Positions 39,182 to 52,641 of a DNA stretch of 64,000 nt are shown piece by piece (the first letter of the stretch is position 1; the number at the start of each line of letters is the position of its first letter). The stretch spans positions 32,648-96,647 of the forward strand of contig SIAA01000005.1 of NCBI GenBank assembly GCA_009692045.1, in the 5' to 3' direction. The translations under genes were made by a program, and so were the position numbers. This stretch comes from Phycisphaerales bacterium. GTDB lineage: Bacteria; Planctomycetota; Phycisphaerae; Phycisphaerales; SM1A02. The notes under the pieces are model-generated. The model searched no databases. It was given only the letters and a program-made list of their open reading frames with translations, and was not told the DNA's origin.

Positions 39182-39198
39182 GGATGCAAGTTGCATCC
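39182..39198 (+). promoter_or_regulatory. Perfect dyad in the rplJ-rplL gap
   Basis: GGATGCAA-G-TTGCATCC is a perfect inverted repeat 31 bases before the rplL start; as RNA it can form a 6-bp stem with a 5-base loop. No T-run follows, so it is not an intrinsic terminator. It could adjust the ratio of L10 to L7/L12, by RNA processing or by protein binding. An AGGAGTGA ribosome site follows at 39217-39224. Confidence 0.4.
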
Positions 39199-39229
39199 CC
39201 TCTCCCCAACGCCAATAGGAGTGACTCAC

Positions 39230-39625
39230 ATGTCAGATACCAAGACCTTTGATTCGAAAATCACCCAGATGGGCGACTCCATCGCCAACCTCTCCCTGAA
39301 AGAGGCTGTCGATCTCGCCGAGTACATGAAGGACAAGTACGGGATCGAGCCCGCCGCAGGTGGAGCCGTCATGGTTGCCGCCGCCGGTGCTGCTGCTCCA
39401 GTTGTCGAGGCCCAGAGCGAGTTCACGGTCGTTCTCGACAATGCCGGCGCCAACAAGATCAATGTCATCAAGGCGATCCGCGAGGCCACCGGTTTGGGTC
39501 TCAAGGAAGCCAAGGACTTGGCCGACGGCGCCCCCAAGAATGTCAAGGAGAACATCTCCAAGGAAGAGGCCGACAAGCTCAAGGCTCTTCTGGAAGGCGC
39601 TGGCGCCAAAGTCATCGTCAAGTAA
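39230..39625 (+). CDS. rplL: 50S ribosomal protein L7/L12
   Basis: The protein has 131 residues from the ATG at 39230, preceded by AGGAG at 39217-39221. A TTG upstream at 39191 is inside the dyad and is not used. The N-terminal dimerisation region ([23 protein letters not shown]), the alanine-rich hinge and the conserved C-terminal domain ([21 protein letters not shown]) are all present. L7/L12 recruits translation factors. The gene ends the ribosomal operon and is followed by an intrinsic terminator. Confidence 0.98.
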   Translation: MSDTKTFDSKITQMGDSIANLSLKEAVDLAEYMKDKYGIEPAAGGAVMVAAAGAAAPVVEAQSEFTVVLDNAGANKINVIKAIREATGLGLKEAKDLADGAPKNVKENISKEEADKLKALLEGAGAKVIVK

Positions 39626-39651
39626 CCGAATCAACCATCTGTCGGTCCAAA

Positions 39652-39679
39652 GACCCCGCCACCAAGGCGGGGTTTTTAT
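39652..39679 (+). terminator. Intrinsic terminator after rplL
   Basis: CCCCGCC (39654-39660), loop ACCAA, GGCGGGG (39666-39672), then TTTTT form a textbook Rho-independent terminator. It separates rplKAJL from rpoBC. It is not obviously an attenuator, because rpoB has its own promoter just downstream. Confidence 0.85.
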
Positions 39680-39720
39680 CAAATCAAGTAAAAGTTCCCA
39701 TTTTCTGGACTTAAAGCGCC

Positions 39721-39750
39721 TTGCACAACTGGCATGGCGCTTGCTACACT
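39721..39750 (+). promoter_or_regulatory. Promoter of rpoBC
   Basis: A -35 TTGCAC (39721-39726) and a -10 TACACT (39745-39750) are 18 bases apart; TG one base before the -10 makes it an extended -10 (TGCTACACT). Transcription would start near 39757, leaving a 130-base leader with two hairpins. Confidence 0.65.
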
Positions 39751-39797
39751 TATCGACTTGGCACTGGCAACTGGCACTCGTTAGAAACAATCTCGGC

Positions 39798-39856
39798 TAG
39801 CCGTGAATCCCGCTCGGGGACGCGGCTATTTGTATCGATTAGCCATCGGAGATGGC
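39798..39856 (+). promoter_or_regulatory. Two hairpins in the rpoB leader
   Basis: The first pairs TAGCCG (39798-39803) with CGGCTA (39823-39828) and has an inner CCCG-CT-CGGG stem (39809-39818). The second is GCCATC-GGA-GATGGC (39842-39856), a perfect 6-bp stem. The ribosome site TAGGAGG (39872-39878) lies after both. They may regulate rpoB translation or protect the messenger; a T-poor tail argues against termination. Confidence 0.4.
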
Positions 39857-39886
39857 ATTGCAGAATCGCATTAGGAGGCATGTCTC

Positions 39887-42800
39887 ATGTCGACAAAGAC
39901 CATCCGTGACTTCAGCAAGCTCGGAGACGCGATCCCTGTTCCTAACCTCGTGCGTGTGCAAAAATCCGCGTATGAAAAATTCCTCCAACGCGATGTCGAA
40001 ACTGAAAAACGCGATCGATTGATCGGGCTCGAGAGCCTCTTCCGCGAGGTCTTCCCCATCGAGAGCTACGACGCCTCCATGAAGTTGGAGTATGTCTCCT
40101 ATTACTTTGGCGAAGCGCAGCACACCGAGCTGGAGTGCCGCGAACTGCGCCTCACCTACGGCCTGCCGCTGCGCGTCCGCTTGCGCCTGCGCCGCGAGGG
40201 AATGACCGAAGTTGTGGAAGAGGACATTTATCTCGGAGACATCCCCATCATGCTCGGTGGTGGTGAGTTCGTGGTGAACGGCGCGGAGCGCGTCATTGTC
40301 AGCCAGCTGCATCGTTCGCCTGGAGTTGACTTCACCATCAAGGAGTCCATCGGCGATCGCCCTCTGCACTCCGCCCGCATCATTCCTGAGCGAGGTTCAT
40401 GGATCGAGCTGGAGGTCAATAAGAAAGATGTGCTTGCCATGCGCATCGATCAGTCGACCAAGCTCGCCGCCACCACATTCCTACGCGCGCTGGACGAAAA
40501 GTTCAGCAGCACCGAGAAGCTTTTGGCGCTCTTTTATGAGGTCGAGTCCATCAAGGTAGAAAAGCTCAAGCCCCAGCATTACTCGGCTGAGCTCATCATT
40601 GACAGCGATACCGGCGAGGAGATTCTCCGCGTCGGCGCCCCCATCGGCGACAAAGTCGAGTTGATTCAGGCCAGCCCCCTCAAGATGGTTCGGGTCATCA
40701 CCGACCCTTCCGATCCTCTGGTCCTCAACACCATTGCCGAAGAGAAGCTCGACTTCCTCTCGGAAGCCACGGAGCACGAGGCGGCCTTACTTCGCATCTA
40801 TGGGCGTCTGCGTCCCGGCAATCCGCCCCAGGTCGACAAGGCGCAGGACCTCTTCCGCGAGAAGTTCTTCGATGAGAATCGCTATCGGCTCGGCCGGGTG
40901 GGTCGGTTCCGAGTGGGCCGCAAGTTTGTGGATGTCCCGGGATACACGGCAGCGCGCGAGGCGATCCAGCATCTGCGCGCCGAGGACTTCATCGCCGTCA
41001 TCCGCTACATCATGGAGCTTCGACGCCCCACCGATCCCAACAAGCGCACATTCGCCCACACCGACGATATCGATCATCTTGGCAACCGCCGTTTGCGCAC
41101 GCTCGACGAGCTCGCAGTGGAGGAAATGCGCAAGGGATTCCTGAAACTCAAGCGCACGGTTCAGGAGCGCATGAGTGTTCGCGAACTGGAAGACTCGGTG
41201 AAGATCGCCGACCTCGTCAACTCCAAGAGCATCAGTAGCTCGATCGAGTTTTTCTTCGGTCGCAGCGAACTCTCACAGGTGGTGGATCAGACCAACCCGC
41301 TCTCCATGCTGGTTCATGAGCGTCGCCTCAGCGCCCTCGGGCCGGGCGGTCTCAATCGCAAGCGCGCTGGATTCGAAGTGCGCGATGTTCACATCTCCCA
41401 CTATGGTCGTATCTGCCCGATTGAGACCCCGGAAGGCACCAACATCGGACTCATCGCCTCGCTGGGCATTTATAGCGAGATCGATGACTACGGCTTCCTC
41501 CGAACTCCCTACAGGGAGGTTTCGGGACGCAAGGCCACGGGAACAGTGACGCGCCTGCGTGCTGATGAGGAGCTCAAGCGTGTTCTCGCCCCAGCCGATG
41601 CTTTCGACAAAGATGGCAAGCTGGGAGAGGGCGCCGTGCTGGCTCGCAAAGATGGAGAACTGGTCCAAGTGGATGCCAGCGAAGTTGAGTTCGCTGACAT
41701 CTCCCCCAAGCAAACGGTGGGAGTCTCGGCATCACTGATCCCCTTCCTTGAGCACGACGATGCCAATCGCGCCCTCATGGGAAGCAATATGCAACGCCAA
41801 GCAGTTCCTCTCATCAAGACCGATCCGCCATGTGTGGCAACCGGTATGGAGCGAGCGGTTGGCAATCACAGCGGCATGATTGTGCGCGCCGAGCGATCTG
41901 GAGTAGTCACCTTTGTCGACTCACAGCGAATCATCATCGATAACGCCGACGAGTATGAGTTGCGCAAGTTCACCGGTTTGAATGAGCGCACCTGTCAGAA
42001 CCAGCGCCCCATTGTGCGCCCCGGTCAGAGAGTGAAGCGTGACGAGGTGATCGCCGACGGCGCCAGCACCAATCGCGGCGAACTCGCGATCGGCAAGAAT
42101 GTTCTGGTCGCTTTCAACACCTTCGATGGCTACAACTTCGAGGATGCCATCGTCATCAACGAGCGGTTGGTTCGTGATGATGTCTTCACCTCGATCCACA
42201 TCGATAGCTTTGATGTGGAGATCCGCGAAACCAAGCTTGGACGCGAGGAGTTCACGGCGGACATCCCCAATGTGCCTGAGCGCATGCTGATGAATCTCGA
42301 TGCCGATGGCATCGTGCGCGTGGGCGCGCGGGTTGGCCCAGGCGACATTCTCGTGGGCAAGGTGAGCCCCAAGTCCAAGAGCGAGCTCTCCCCCGAAGAG
42401 AGACTGCTGGCCGCCATCTTCGGCCGCGCCGGCGAAGATGTGAAGAATGACTCGTTGGAAGTGCCAGCAGGAACTGAGGGCGTGGTCATTGGCGCTCGCC
42501 GCTTTAGTCGGCGCACCCATCAGAACGACGAGCAGAAGAAGGCCCTGCGCAAGGAGATCGCCACCTATGAGCACTCCATGGATGACAAGGCCGTTGGACT
42601 CTTCCGCCAGATGGTTGGCGAGATCAACCGCGCCACTGGTACAGAGATGGTCGATCCGTCTACTCGGCAGAAGGTCGGCGCCAGCGACATCCGCGATGTC
42701 ATCACCGAACAGATTGCGGGATTCAATTCTGACAAGTGGATCAAGGGTTCGAAGGATTCGCGCGAAGTCGCCATGGTCTCCTACGGTCAGTTTTGGCCCC

Positions 42801-43711
42801 GCATTCAGAAGGTGTTGAAGGAGAAGGATCGTCGCGTTGGCCACATGAAGCGCGGCGACGAACTGCCGTCAGGTGTTCTGGAGATGGTCAAGATTTATCT
42901 GGCCACCAAGCGACAGCTCTCTGTGGGCGACAAGATGGCCGGTCGTCACGGAAACAAGGGTGTCATCGCCCGCATTGTTCCCGAACAGGACATGCCCTTC
43001 CTTGAGGACGGCACCACAGTCGATGTACTGCTCAATCCCCTAGGCGTGCCCAGCCGTATGAATGTCGGGCAGATTCTCGAAGTCCATCTGGGTTGGGCGG
43101 CGCAGGTGCTCGGCTTCCAGGCAGTAACGCCCGTTTTTGATGGTGCTACCGAGGCAGAGATTTTCGACGCCATCGATCAGGCTAACCAGCATGTTCGCAC
43201 CCGTAATGACGGGTTCGAGAAGTCGGGAGCAACTCCAGGCACACCCAGAGAGCTGCTGGTGCAGATTCCACCCAATGGCAAGGTGCAGCTCTTTGATGGC
43301 CGCACCGGCGAGCCGTTCCATCAGCGCACCACTGCTGGCTTCATGTACCTGCTCAAGCTGCATCACTTGGTGGATGACAAAATCCACGCCCGTTCCACTG
43401 GTCCCTACAGCCTCATCACCCAGCAACCACTGGGCGGCAAGGCCAGAACCGGCGGCCAGCGTTTCGGCGAAATGGAAGTGTGGGCGCTTGAGGCCTACGG
43501 TGCTGCTTATGTGCTGCAGGAACTCCTGACGGTCAAGAGCGACGACATTGAGGGTCGCCAGAAGATCTACGAGTCCATGGTCAAGGGGACCAACACCCTG
43601 CAAGCCGGAACTCCCACGGTATTCGAAGTGCTAACCAAGGAAATCCGTGGCCTCGGCATGAACATTCAGTTGGAGAAGGCTGACGGCGAACCCGCCATCC
43701 CCATCCTCTGA
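39887..43711 (+). CDS. rpoB: DNA-directed RNA polymerase subunit beta
   Basis: The 1274-residue protein is the catalytic beta subunit. The fork region near residue 465 reads SELSQVVDQTNPLSMLVHERRL in order, keeping the Asp, His and Ser equivalents of E. coli 516, 526 and 531 but with VV for the usual FM. PIETPEGTNIGLI, GQNVLVAF-like GKNVLVAFNTFDGYNFEDAI and the C-terminal GGQRFGEMEVWALEAYGAA block are all present. TAGGAGG lies 8 bases before the ATG. It is 111 bases ahead of rpoC in one operon. Confidence 0.99.
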   Translation: MSTKTIRDFSKLGDAIPVPNLVRVQKSAYEKFLQRDVETEKRDRLIGLESLFREVFPIESYDASMKLEYVSYYFGEAQHTELECRELRLTYGLPLRVRLRLRREGMTEVVEEDIYLGDIPIMLGGGEFVVNGAERVIVSQLHRSPGVDFTIKESIGDRPLHSARIIPERGSWIELEVNKKDVLAMRIDQSTKLAATTFLRALDEKFSSTEKLLALFYEVESIKVEKLKPQHYSAELIIDSDTGEEILRVGAPIGDKVELIQASPLKMVRVITDPSDPLVLNTIAEEKLDFLSEATEHEAALLRIYGRLRPGNPPQVDKAQDLFREKFFDENRYRLGRVGRFRVGRKFVDVPGYTAAREAIQHLRAEDFIAVIRYIMELRRPTDPNKRTFAHTDDIDHLGNRRLRTLDELAVEEMRKGFLKLKRTVQERMSVRELEDSVKIADLVNSKSISSSIEFFFGRSELSQVVDQTNPLSMLVHERRLSALGPGGLNRKRAGFEVRDVHISHYGRICPIETPEGTNIGLIASLGIYSEIDDYGFLRTPYREVSGRKATGTVTRLRADEELKRVLAPADAFDKDGKLGEGAVLARKDGELVQVDASEVEFADISPKQTVGVSASLIPFLEHDDANRALMGSNMQRQAVPLIKTDPPCVATGMERAVGNHSGMIVRAERSGVVTFVDSQRIIIDNADEYELRKFTGLNERTCQNQRPIVRPGQRVKRDEVIADGASTNRGELAIGKNVLVAFNTFDGYNFEDAIVINERLVRDDVFTSIHIDSFDVEIRETKLGREEFTADIPNVPERMLMNLDADGIVRVGARVGPGDILVGKVSPKSKSELSPEERLLAAIFGRAGEDVKNDSLEVPAGTEGVVIGARRFSRRTHQNDEQKKALRKEIATYEHSMDDKAVGLFRQMVGEINRATGTEMVDPSTRQKVGASDIRDVITEQIAGFNSDKWIKGSKDSREVAMVSYGQFWPRIQKVLKEKDRRVGHMKRGDELPSGVLEMVKIYLATKRQLSVGDKMAGRHGNKGVIARIVPEQDMPFLEDGTTVDVLLNPLGVPSRMNVGQILEVHLGWAAQVLGFQAVTPVFDGATEAEIFDAIDQANQHVRTRNDGFEKSGATPGTPRELLVQIPPNGKVQLFDGRTGEPFHQRTTAGFMYLLKLHHLVDDKIHARSTGPYSLITQQPLGGKARTGGQRFGEMEVWALEAYGAAYVLQELLTVKSDDIEGRQKIYESMVKGTNTLQAGTPTVFEVLTKEIRGLGMNIQLEKADGEPAIPIL

Positions 43712-43822
43712 CCGATTCGTGGCCGAACGGGCCAATCTCCCCGCCATCGCATCGTTGAAAACTGCTTTGTACGAACCTCACCGCAATCTGACAGCAAGCT
43801 GCTGAGAACATAGGAACCGCCC

Positions 43823-48309
<4,487 letters not shown>

Positions 48310-48313
<4 letters not shown>

Positions 48314-48771
48314 CCGGCGAGTGGTGGCGCGATGGATTACGCTTCTCATGTAGCCAGTGCGGCAACTGCTGTACTGGCGGTGAGGGCGCAGTTTGGTTCA
48401 CCCCTGATGAGGGGCGATCGATGGCCGCACAACTGAAGATGAGCGAGAGCGACTTCCTCGAAACCCACACCCGCATCATCGGCAATCGGCGTTCTCTCAA
48501 CGAGCACCAGACCGAGCACGGATTTGATTGCGGATTCTTGGATCGCACTTCCCAGCCGGGTAAAGCCCTGTGCCGCGTCTATCTCGCTCGCCCCACCCAG
48601 TGCCGAACTTGGCCTTTTTGGGCCAGCAATCTCACCTCGCCTGCCGCCTGGGATCGCGCCAAGAAGACCACCCCCTGTCAAGGCATGAACGAAGGCAAGC
48701 TGTTTCCTGCCGACAAGATTCGCATTATTCGAGATGCCGACGAGAAAGACAACGCTGCCGCTCCCTGGTGA
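48310..48771 (+). CDS. YkgJ-family cysteine-cluster protein
   Basis: The 153-residue protein has the CxxCxxCC start ([10 protein letters not shown]), then a second group [24 protein letters not shown] and TTPCQGM. This is the pattern of YkgJ/UPF0153 proteins, thought to bind zinc or an iron-sulfur cluster; the function is not known. It begins inside the rpoC stop (ATGA) and so is translated with RNA polymerase. Transcription of rpoBC probably continues through it. Confidence 0.85.
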
Positions 48772-48795
48772 TCGGCGGCCCGGTCGAGACTTGGC

Positions 48796-48824
48796 TTGGT
48801 GCTTTCGCCTTCTCGATCTACACT
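48796..48824 (+). promoter_or_regulatory. Promoter of the gene at 48832
   Basis: A -35 TTGGTG (48796-48801) and a -10 TACACT (48819-48824) are 17 bases apart. The expected start of transcription (about 48831) falls at the ATG, so the messenger may be leaderless. No ribosome site is visible before the ATG. An alternative in-frame GTG at 48796 lies within the -35. Confidence 0.6.
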
Positions 48825-48831
48825 CCAATCA

Positions 48832-49791
48832 ATGCGTGAGTTTCGCCTTAGAGAGGATTTGACGCGCGCCGTCGTGGGCTCGTTTGCCCTGCCGCTGGGC
48901 ATTGAACCAATCGACCTTCCCACCCCGGCCCAGGGATACACCCTGCAGTATGAACCGGGCGAAGATGGCGAACCAGACAGTTACAGTTTTCACATCGTGG
49001 TCTCCCACGACCGGCTGAGTGGTGTCATCGCCGCGGCATTCACCCTCTTGACCGATGAGGTGTTGCCCGTCGTGGAGATCGGTTCTCGTGACGCCTACCG
49101 CACAGTCGATACTTATGTCTCCCGCGAGCCCATCCGACTGGATGAGTTCCTCTCCGTTTGGACGCGCTATGAGCCGGTCCTCCTCGAGGACGCATCTCTT
49201 GGCGCTGGTGCGAGTTGCGAAGACCCACCAGTCGAAGTGTTCCTCGATTCGTGGAAGGGGCTTTCCATCCATGTTGCCATAGAGATGCGCAAAGAGGTAC
49301 AGGCGCTGCTAGGAGAGCTGGGCCTGCGCGAGGTACTCACTACTTGGCCGGACGAGATCGAGTGCCGTCCTGATCCTCCTAGCAACATGCGGGAGGTGCT
49401 CGCCATCGAGGATGGTCAGAGCCCCGACATCGATGAGATTCTCCTGCAACTTCGCGACTGGTGGATGCTGGAACTCGATGTCGATCCCGACGAGAACCTG
49501 GATGAAGATGGCAGGCGACTCGGATCAGTGCTCTGGCACGCCATCGCCATGTGCGCCCACACTGCCGATACCCACCGCGGCGCCTACATCACCTTCTGGA
49601 TCACGGCCGCGAGTATGGCCGAAGTTGAGGATTTGGTCTCGGCGCAAATCGAGGTGATGGACGACTGGGACTATCAGGGCTTCTACTCGATAGATCGCGT
49701 TGCCTTCGACGAGCGCCCCGAGGACCTCGTTGATCTGCCGCTTCGGCGCAGCACCTCGACCGTGCACTCGCAGCGCATAGACGAGTGGTGA
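48832..49791 (+). CDS. Protein of unknown function, acidic, cytoplasmic
   Basis: The protein has 319 residues from the ATG at 48832; the promoter at 48796-48824 rules out the longer frame. It has no signal peptide or membrane segment and is rich in aspartate and glutamate. Segments such as YSFHIVVSHDRLSGVIAAAFTLL and HTADTHRGAYITFWITAAS look like folded cytoplasmic domains. I recognise no family. It stands alone between the rpoBC operon and the convergent livF. Confidence 0.7.
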   Translation: MREFRLREDLTRAVVGSFALPLGIEPIDLPTPAQGYTLQYEPGEDGEPDSYSFHIVVSHDRLSGVIAAAFTLLTDEVLPVVEIGSRDAYRTVDTYVSREPIRLDEFLSVWTRYEPVLLEDASLGAGASCEDPPVEVFLDSWKGLSIHVAIEMRKEVQALLGELGLREVLTTWPDEIECRPDPPSNMREVLAIEDGQSPDIDEILLQLRDWWMLELDVDPDENLDEDGRRLGSVLWHAIAMCAHTADTHRGAYITFWITAASMAEVEDLVSAQIEVMDDWDYQGFYSIDRVAFDERPEDLVDLPLRRSTSTVHSQRIDEW

Positions 49792-49800
49792 TCCAAGGCG

Positions 49801-50523
49801 CTAGACGCCCTCTCCGAGATAGGAGCGGCGCACGCGCTCGTCGGTGAGCAACTCATCGCCCGTACCCGACATGGTCGTTCGGCCCGTCTCCAGCACATAT
49901 CCACGGTGGCTCATGCGCAGAGCGGCACGAGCATTCTGCTCGACCAACAACACAGTTACCCCCTGCTTGTTCAGCTCGCGCACCGCAGCGAATATGCGCG
50001 CCATGAGGATCGGTGCGATCCCCATCGAGGGCTCATCCAACATCAGCAACCTAGGCCGACTCATCAGCGCGCGGGCGATAGCCAGCATCTGCTGCTCGCC
50101 TCCCGAGAGCGTGGCACCTAACTGCCCTCGCCGCTCCCCCAGAATGGGAAACAACTCCTCACACTTGCGCATATCGGCAGCGATGCCGGCAGCATCGTGG
50201 CGCAGGTAGGCCCCCATCTCCAGATTCTCGCGCACAGTGAGGCGAGGAAAAATCTGCCTGCCCTCGGGAGAATGCGCGACTCCCTGTGCCACCACCTCGG
50301 CCGCCTGCATCTGCAACAGATCGCGCCCCTCAAAGCGAATGCTCCCAGCGGCCACATCGCGCAACCGAGAAACGCATCTCAGAGTCGTGGTCTTTCCCGC
50401 GCCGTTCGCCCCGACCAGACTCACTATCTCGCCCTCACGAACTTCAAGGCTCACACCGTGGAGCGCTTCAATCGCACCGTAACGAGCAACCACTCCCTCA
50501 ACAACAAGCATGGGCGGCTTCAT
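49801..50523 (-). CDS. livF: Branched-chain amino-acid ABC transporter ATP-binding protein LivF
   Basis: The 240-residue protein has Walker A GANGAGKT (38-45), the Q-loop region AHSPEGRQIFPRLTVREN, the signature LSGGEQQML and Walker B LLMLDEPSMGIAP. The EGRQIFP and SMGIAP forms are diagnostic for LivF. It powers uptake of leucine, isoleucine, valine or related substrates together with LivG. It is the last gene of the lpxB-liv chain; its start overlaps the livG stop by 4 bases. Confidence 0.95.
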   Translation of the reverse strand: MKPPMLVVEGVVARYGAIEALHGVSLEVREGEIVSLVGANGAGKTTTLRCVSRLRDVAAGSIRFEGRDLLQMQAAEVVAQGVAHSPEGRQIFPRLTVRENLEMGAYLRHDAAGIAADMRKCEELFPILGERRGQLGATLSGGEQQMLAIARALMSRPRLLMLDEPSMGIAPILMARIFAAVRELNKQGVTVLLVEQNARAALRMSHRGYVLETGRTTMSGTGDELLTDERVRRSYLGEGV

Positions 50524-51563
50524 GCGACTCCTTCATCAGCGCCCAAATAGGCTTCTACACACCGAGGATTGCACCGCACCTCTTCCGGTGTGCCCTCGGC
50601 AATCTTGCGCCCATACTGGAGAACCGCGATGCGGTCACTAATTCCCATCACCAACTTCATGTGGTGCTCAATCAACACAACTGTGATGCCTCGATCCCGC
50701 AGACTGCGAATCAACTCCATCAACTCACTGATCTCTTGGGGATTCATGCCTGCCGCTGGCTCGTCCAGCAGGAGAATCCGCGGATCTGAGGCCAGTGCCC
50801 GGGCGATCTCCAGTCTGCGCCGATGACCATAGCTGAGGGATCCCGCGGCCTCTGCCTTGCGAGACTCGAGTCCAACGAACCGCAGCAGTTTGATACTCGC
50901 TCTTCGGGCCGCGAGCCTCTCGGTACCAAACTGGGGCAGACGCAACAGAGCCGACCAGAAGCCGGTTCTGAGGCGATAGTCCATGCCCACCAGCACATTC
51001 TCTACCAGGCTCATCTCCGTAAAGAGGCGAATGTTCTGAAAGGTTCGCGCCACTCCTGTTCGCGCCACAACATCACTTCCTCCGCGGGACCCTGACCAAA
51101 GCACGAGCATCGTCATCGACCCGATGATCAGGCCAATCATCGCCGGCAGCGCCCCCATGGTGAATGGCACCTCTCGGGCTGCTCCCACGAATCCCTCCAG
51201 CCCCAGCATCCAATCAAATGGCTCGCCGTAGACATAGGGAACATCAAAGGTGGCAGTCCACAACTCCTGAGCATTCATAGAGAGAAAGAAACCGACTCCC
51301 GAGAGCAGCCCTACTAGTAGCGCTCGGGCCACCACCGCAGCATTCACCGGCAATCTGGCCCTCTCACCAAAGAAGTACACCTCGCCTGCAGTAGGCGCAT
51401 GAACGCCGGTGACGGCATTGAACAGCGTGGTCTTGCCGGCACCGTTGGGCCCAATCACGGCAAATATGCTGTGCTCGGGAATCTCCAGCGAGACCGATTC
51501 GTTGGCCACGACTCCACCAAATCGAACAGTCACCCCCTCGATTCGCAGCGCGGCACCGCTCAC
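50520..51563 (-). CDS. livG: Branched-chain amino-acid ABC transporter ATP-binding protein LivG with a hydrophobic insertion
   Basis: The 347-residue protein has Walker A GPNGAGKT (38-45), ARTFQNIRLF with Q-loop Gln176, the signature LSYGHRRR, Walker B ILLLDEPAAGMNP and IEHHMKLVMGISDRI, all LivG-type. LivG is normally about 255 residues. The extra material is an insert of about 98 residues (68-165) between Walker A and the Q-loop. It contains two membrane-like helices, 76-96 and 137-157. Reading frame and flanking motifs are intact, so this is not a sequencing artefact visible as a frameshift. Both ends overlap neighbours by 4 bases. Confidence 0.88.
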   Translation of the reverse strand: MSGAALRIEGVTVRFGGVVANESVSLEIPEHSIFAVIGPNGAGKTTLFNAVTGVHAPTAGEVYFFGERARLPVNAAVVARALLVGLLSGVGFFLSMNAQELWTATFDVPYVYGEPFDWMLGLEGFVGAAREVPFTMGALPAMIGLIIGSMTMLVLWSGSRGGSDVVARTGVARTFQNIRLFTEMSLVENVLVGMDYRLRTGFWSALLRLPQFGTERLAARRASIKLLRFVGLESRKAEAAGSLSYGHRRRLEIARALASDPRILLLDEPAAGMNPQEISELMELIRSLRDRGITVVLIEHHMKLVMGISDRIAVLQYGRKIAEGTPEEVRCNPRCVEAYLGADEGVA

Positions 51564-52636
51564 CGCAAGGCTCCTGGCTCGTCGGGAGCATCATGCGCCG
51601 GGTCGTCTTCAATCGTGGGTGGCAGCAACCCCTGAGGTCTGAACCTCACCATGAGCACGAGTGCCACCCCAAAGATCAGGTACTTCCAGTTATTGGGGCT
51701 GGCTAAGACATTCGAGGTAGAGGACCACCCCACCTCCTGCATCCACTCGGCCACCTTCACCAGCACGATCGAGTTGAAACCGATCATCACCAGCGAGCCG
51801 ATGAGAACTCCGGCAACACTACCGATGCCACCGACAATGATGATGCACAGCGCGAGAATCGAAACTTGAAAGTCATAGTTGGATGGCTCGCCGGTTGAAC
51901 TAAGCGAACTGGCGAAGAGCGCGCCTGAGAGCGCCGCCAGCGATGCTCCGGTGGCGAACGCCAACAGTTTCACCCGATCAACGCGTATTCCCATGGCGCG
52001 GGAAGCAAGCTCGTCTTCGCGCACGGAAATCCATGCTCTTCCGATGTGAGATCGCTCCAATCGCCGAACTGCCAGTACACATACGCTCAAGATCGCCAGG
52101 GTCAGCCAATACCAAGAGAGATGGTCCCCTCCCTGCAGCTCCCGCCAGGTCCAACCGCCGCCCGACGCGCAGCAAGTGGGAGAGGGAAGAGGGTTGATTC
52201 CCTGCATTCCCTTGGTAATCGCCTGCAGATTCTTGAGCACATCCTGCACGATCTCACCAAAGCCTAGGGTCACAATCGCCAGGTAGTCACCGCGCAATCG
52301 GATGGTGGGCGCACCAAGCAAGAACCCCGCCATCGCACCGATTATCAGAGTCAGAAGCAAGGCAGGCCAGAACCCAATCTGGAACGGATATGTATCGCAA
52401 GTCAGAATGCCGAAGGCATAGGCGCCAATCGCCATGAACGCGGCAATGCCAAGGTTGAGAAGACCGGTAAAACCGCTCACCACATTGAGCCCCAGCGCCA
52501 GAATCGCGAAGATGAACACAGTTCGCAGCGACCCGGCAATATGAAACCGCAGCGGCAGTACTAACTCAACGGCCGGCCATGCCAACGCCAGCAGCAGCAT
52601 CACCGCGGTGGGGTTTCGCCGAACTACCGCGACCAT
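51560..52636 (-). CDS. livM: Branched-chain amino-acid ABC transporter permease LivM
   Basis: The protein has 358 residues from the ATG at 52636, which has an AAGGTG ribosome site 8 bases upstream and leaves a 5-base gap to livH. The longer frame to 52735 would overlap livH with a polar leader. It has about eight to nine membrane helices and the LivM pattern GLNVVSGFTGLLNLGIAAFMAIGAYAFGI and RLRGDYLAIVTLGFGEI. It forms the transmembrane channel with LivH. The stop overlaps the livG start by 4 bases. Confidence 0.93.
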   Translation of the reverse strand: MVAVVRRNPTAVMLLLALAWPAVELVLPLRFHIAGSLRTVFIFAILALGLNVVSGFTGLLNLGIAAFMAIGAYAFGILTCDTYPFQIGFWPALLLTLIIGAMAGFLLGAPTIRLRGDYLAIVTLGFGEIVQDVLKNLQAITKGMQGINPLPSPTCCASGGGWTWRELQGGDHLSWYWLTLAILSVCVLAVRRLERSHIGRAWISVREDELASRAMGIRVDRVKLLAFATGASLAALSGALFASSLSSTGEPSNYDFQVSILALCIIIVGGIGSVAGVLIGSLVMIGFNSIVLVKVAEWMQEVGWSSTSNVLASPNNWKYLIFGVALVLMVRFRPQGLLPPTIEDDPAHDAPDEPGALR

Positions 52637-52641
52637 TACGG

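Noticed and set aside
41921..42844. A 307-residue open frame on the minus strand inside rpoB
   Set aside because: It is antisense to invariant RpoB blocks and shows no motif of its own.
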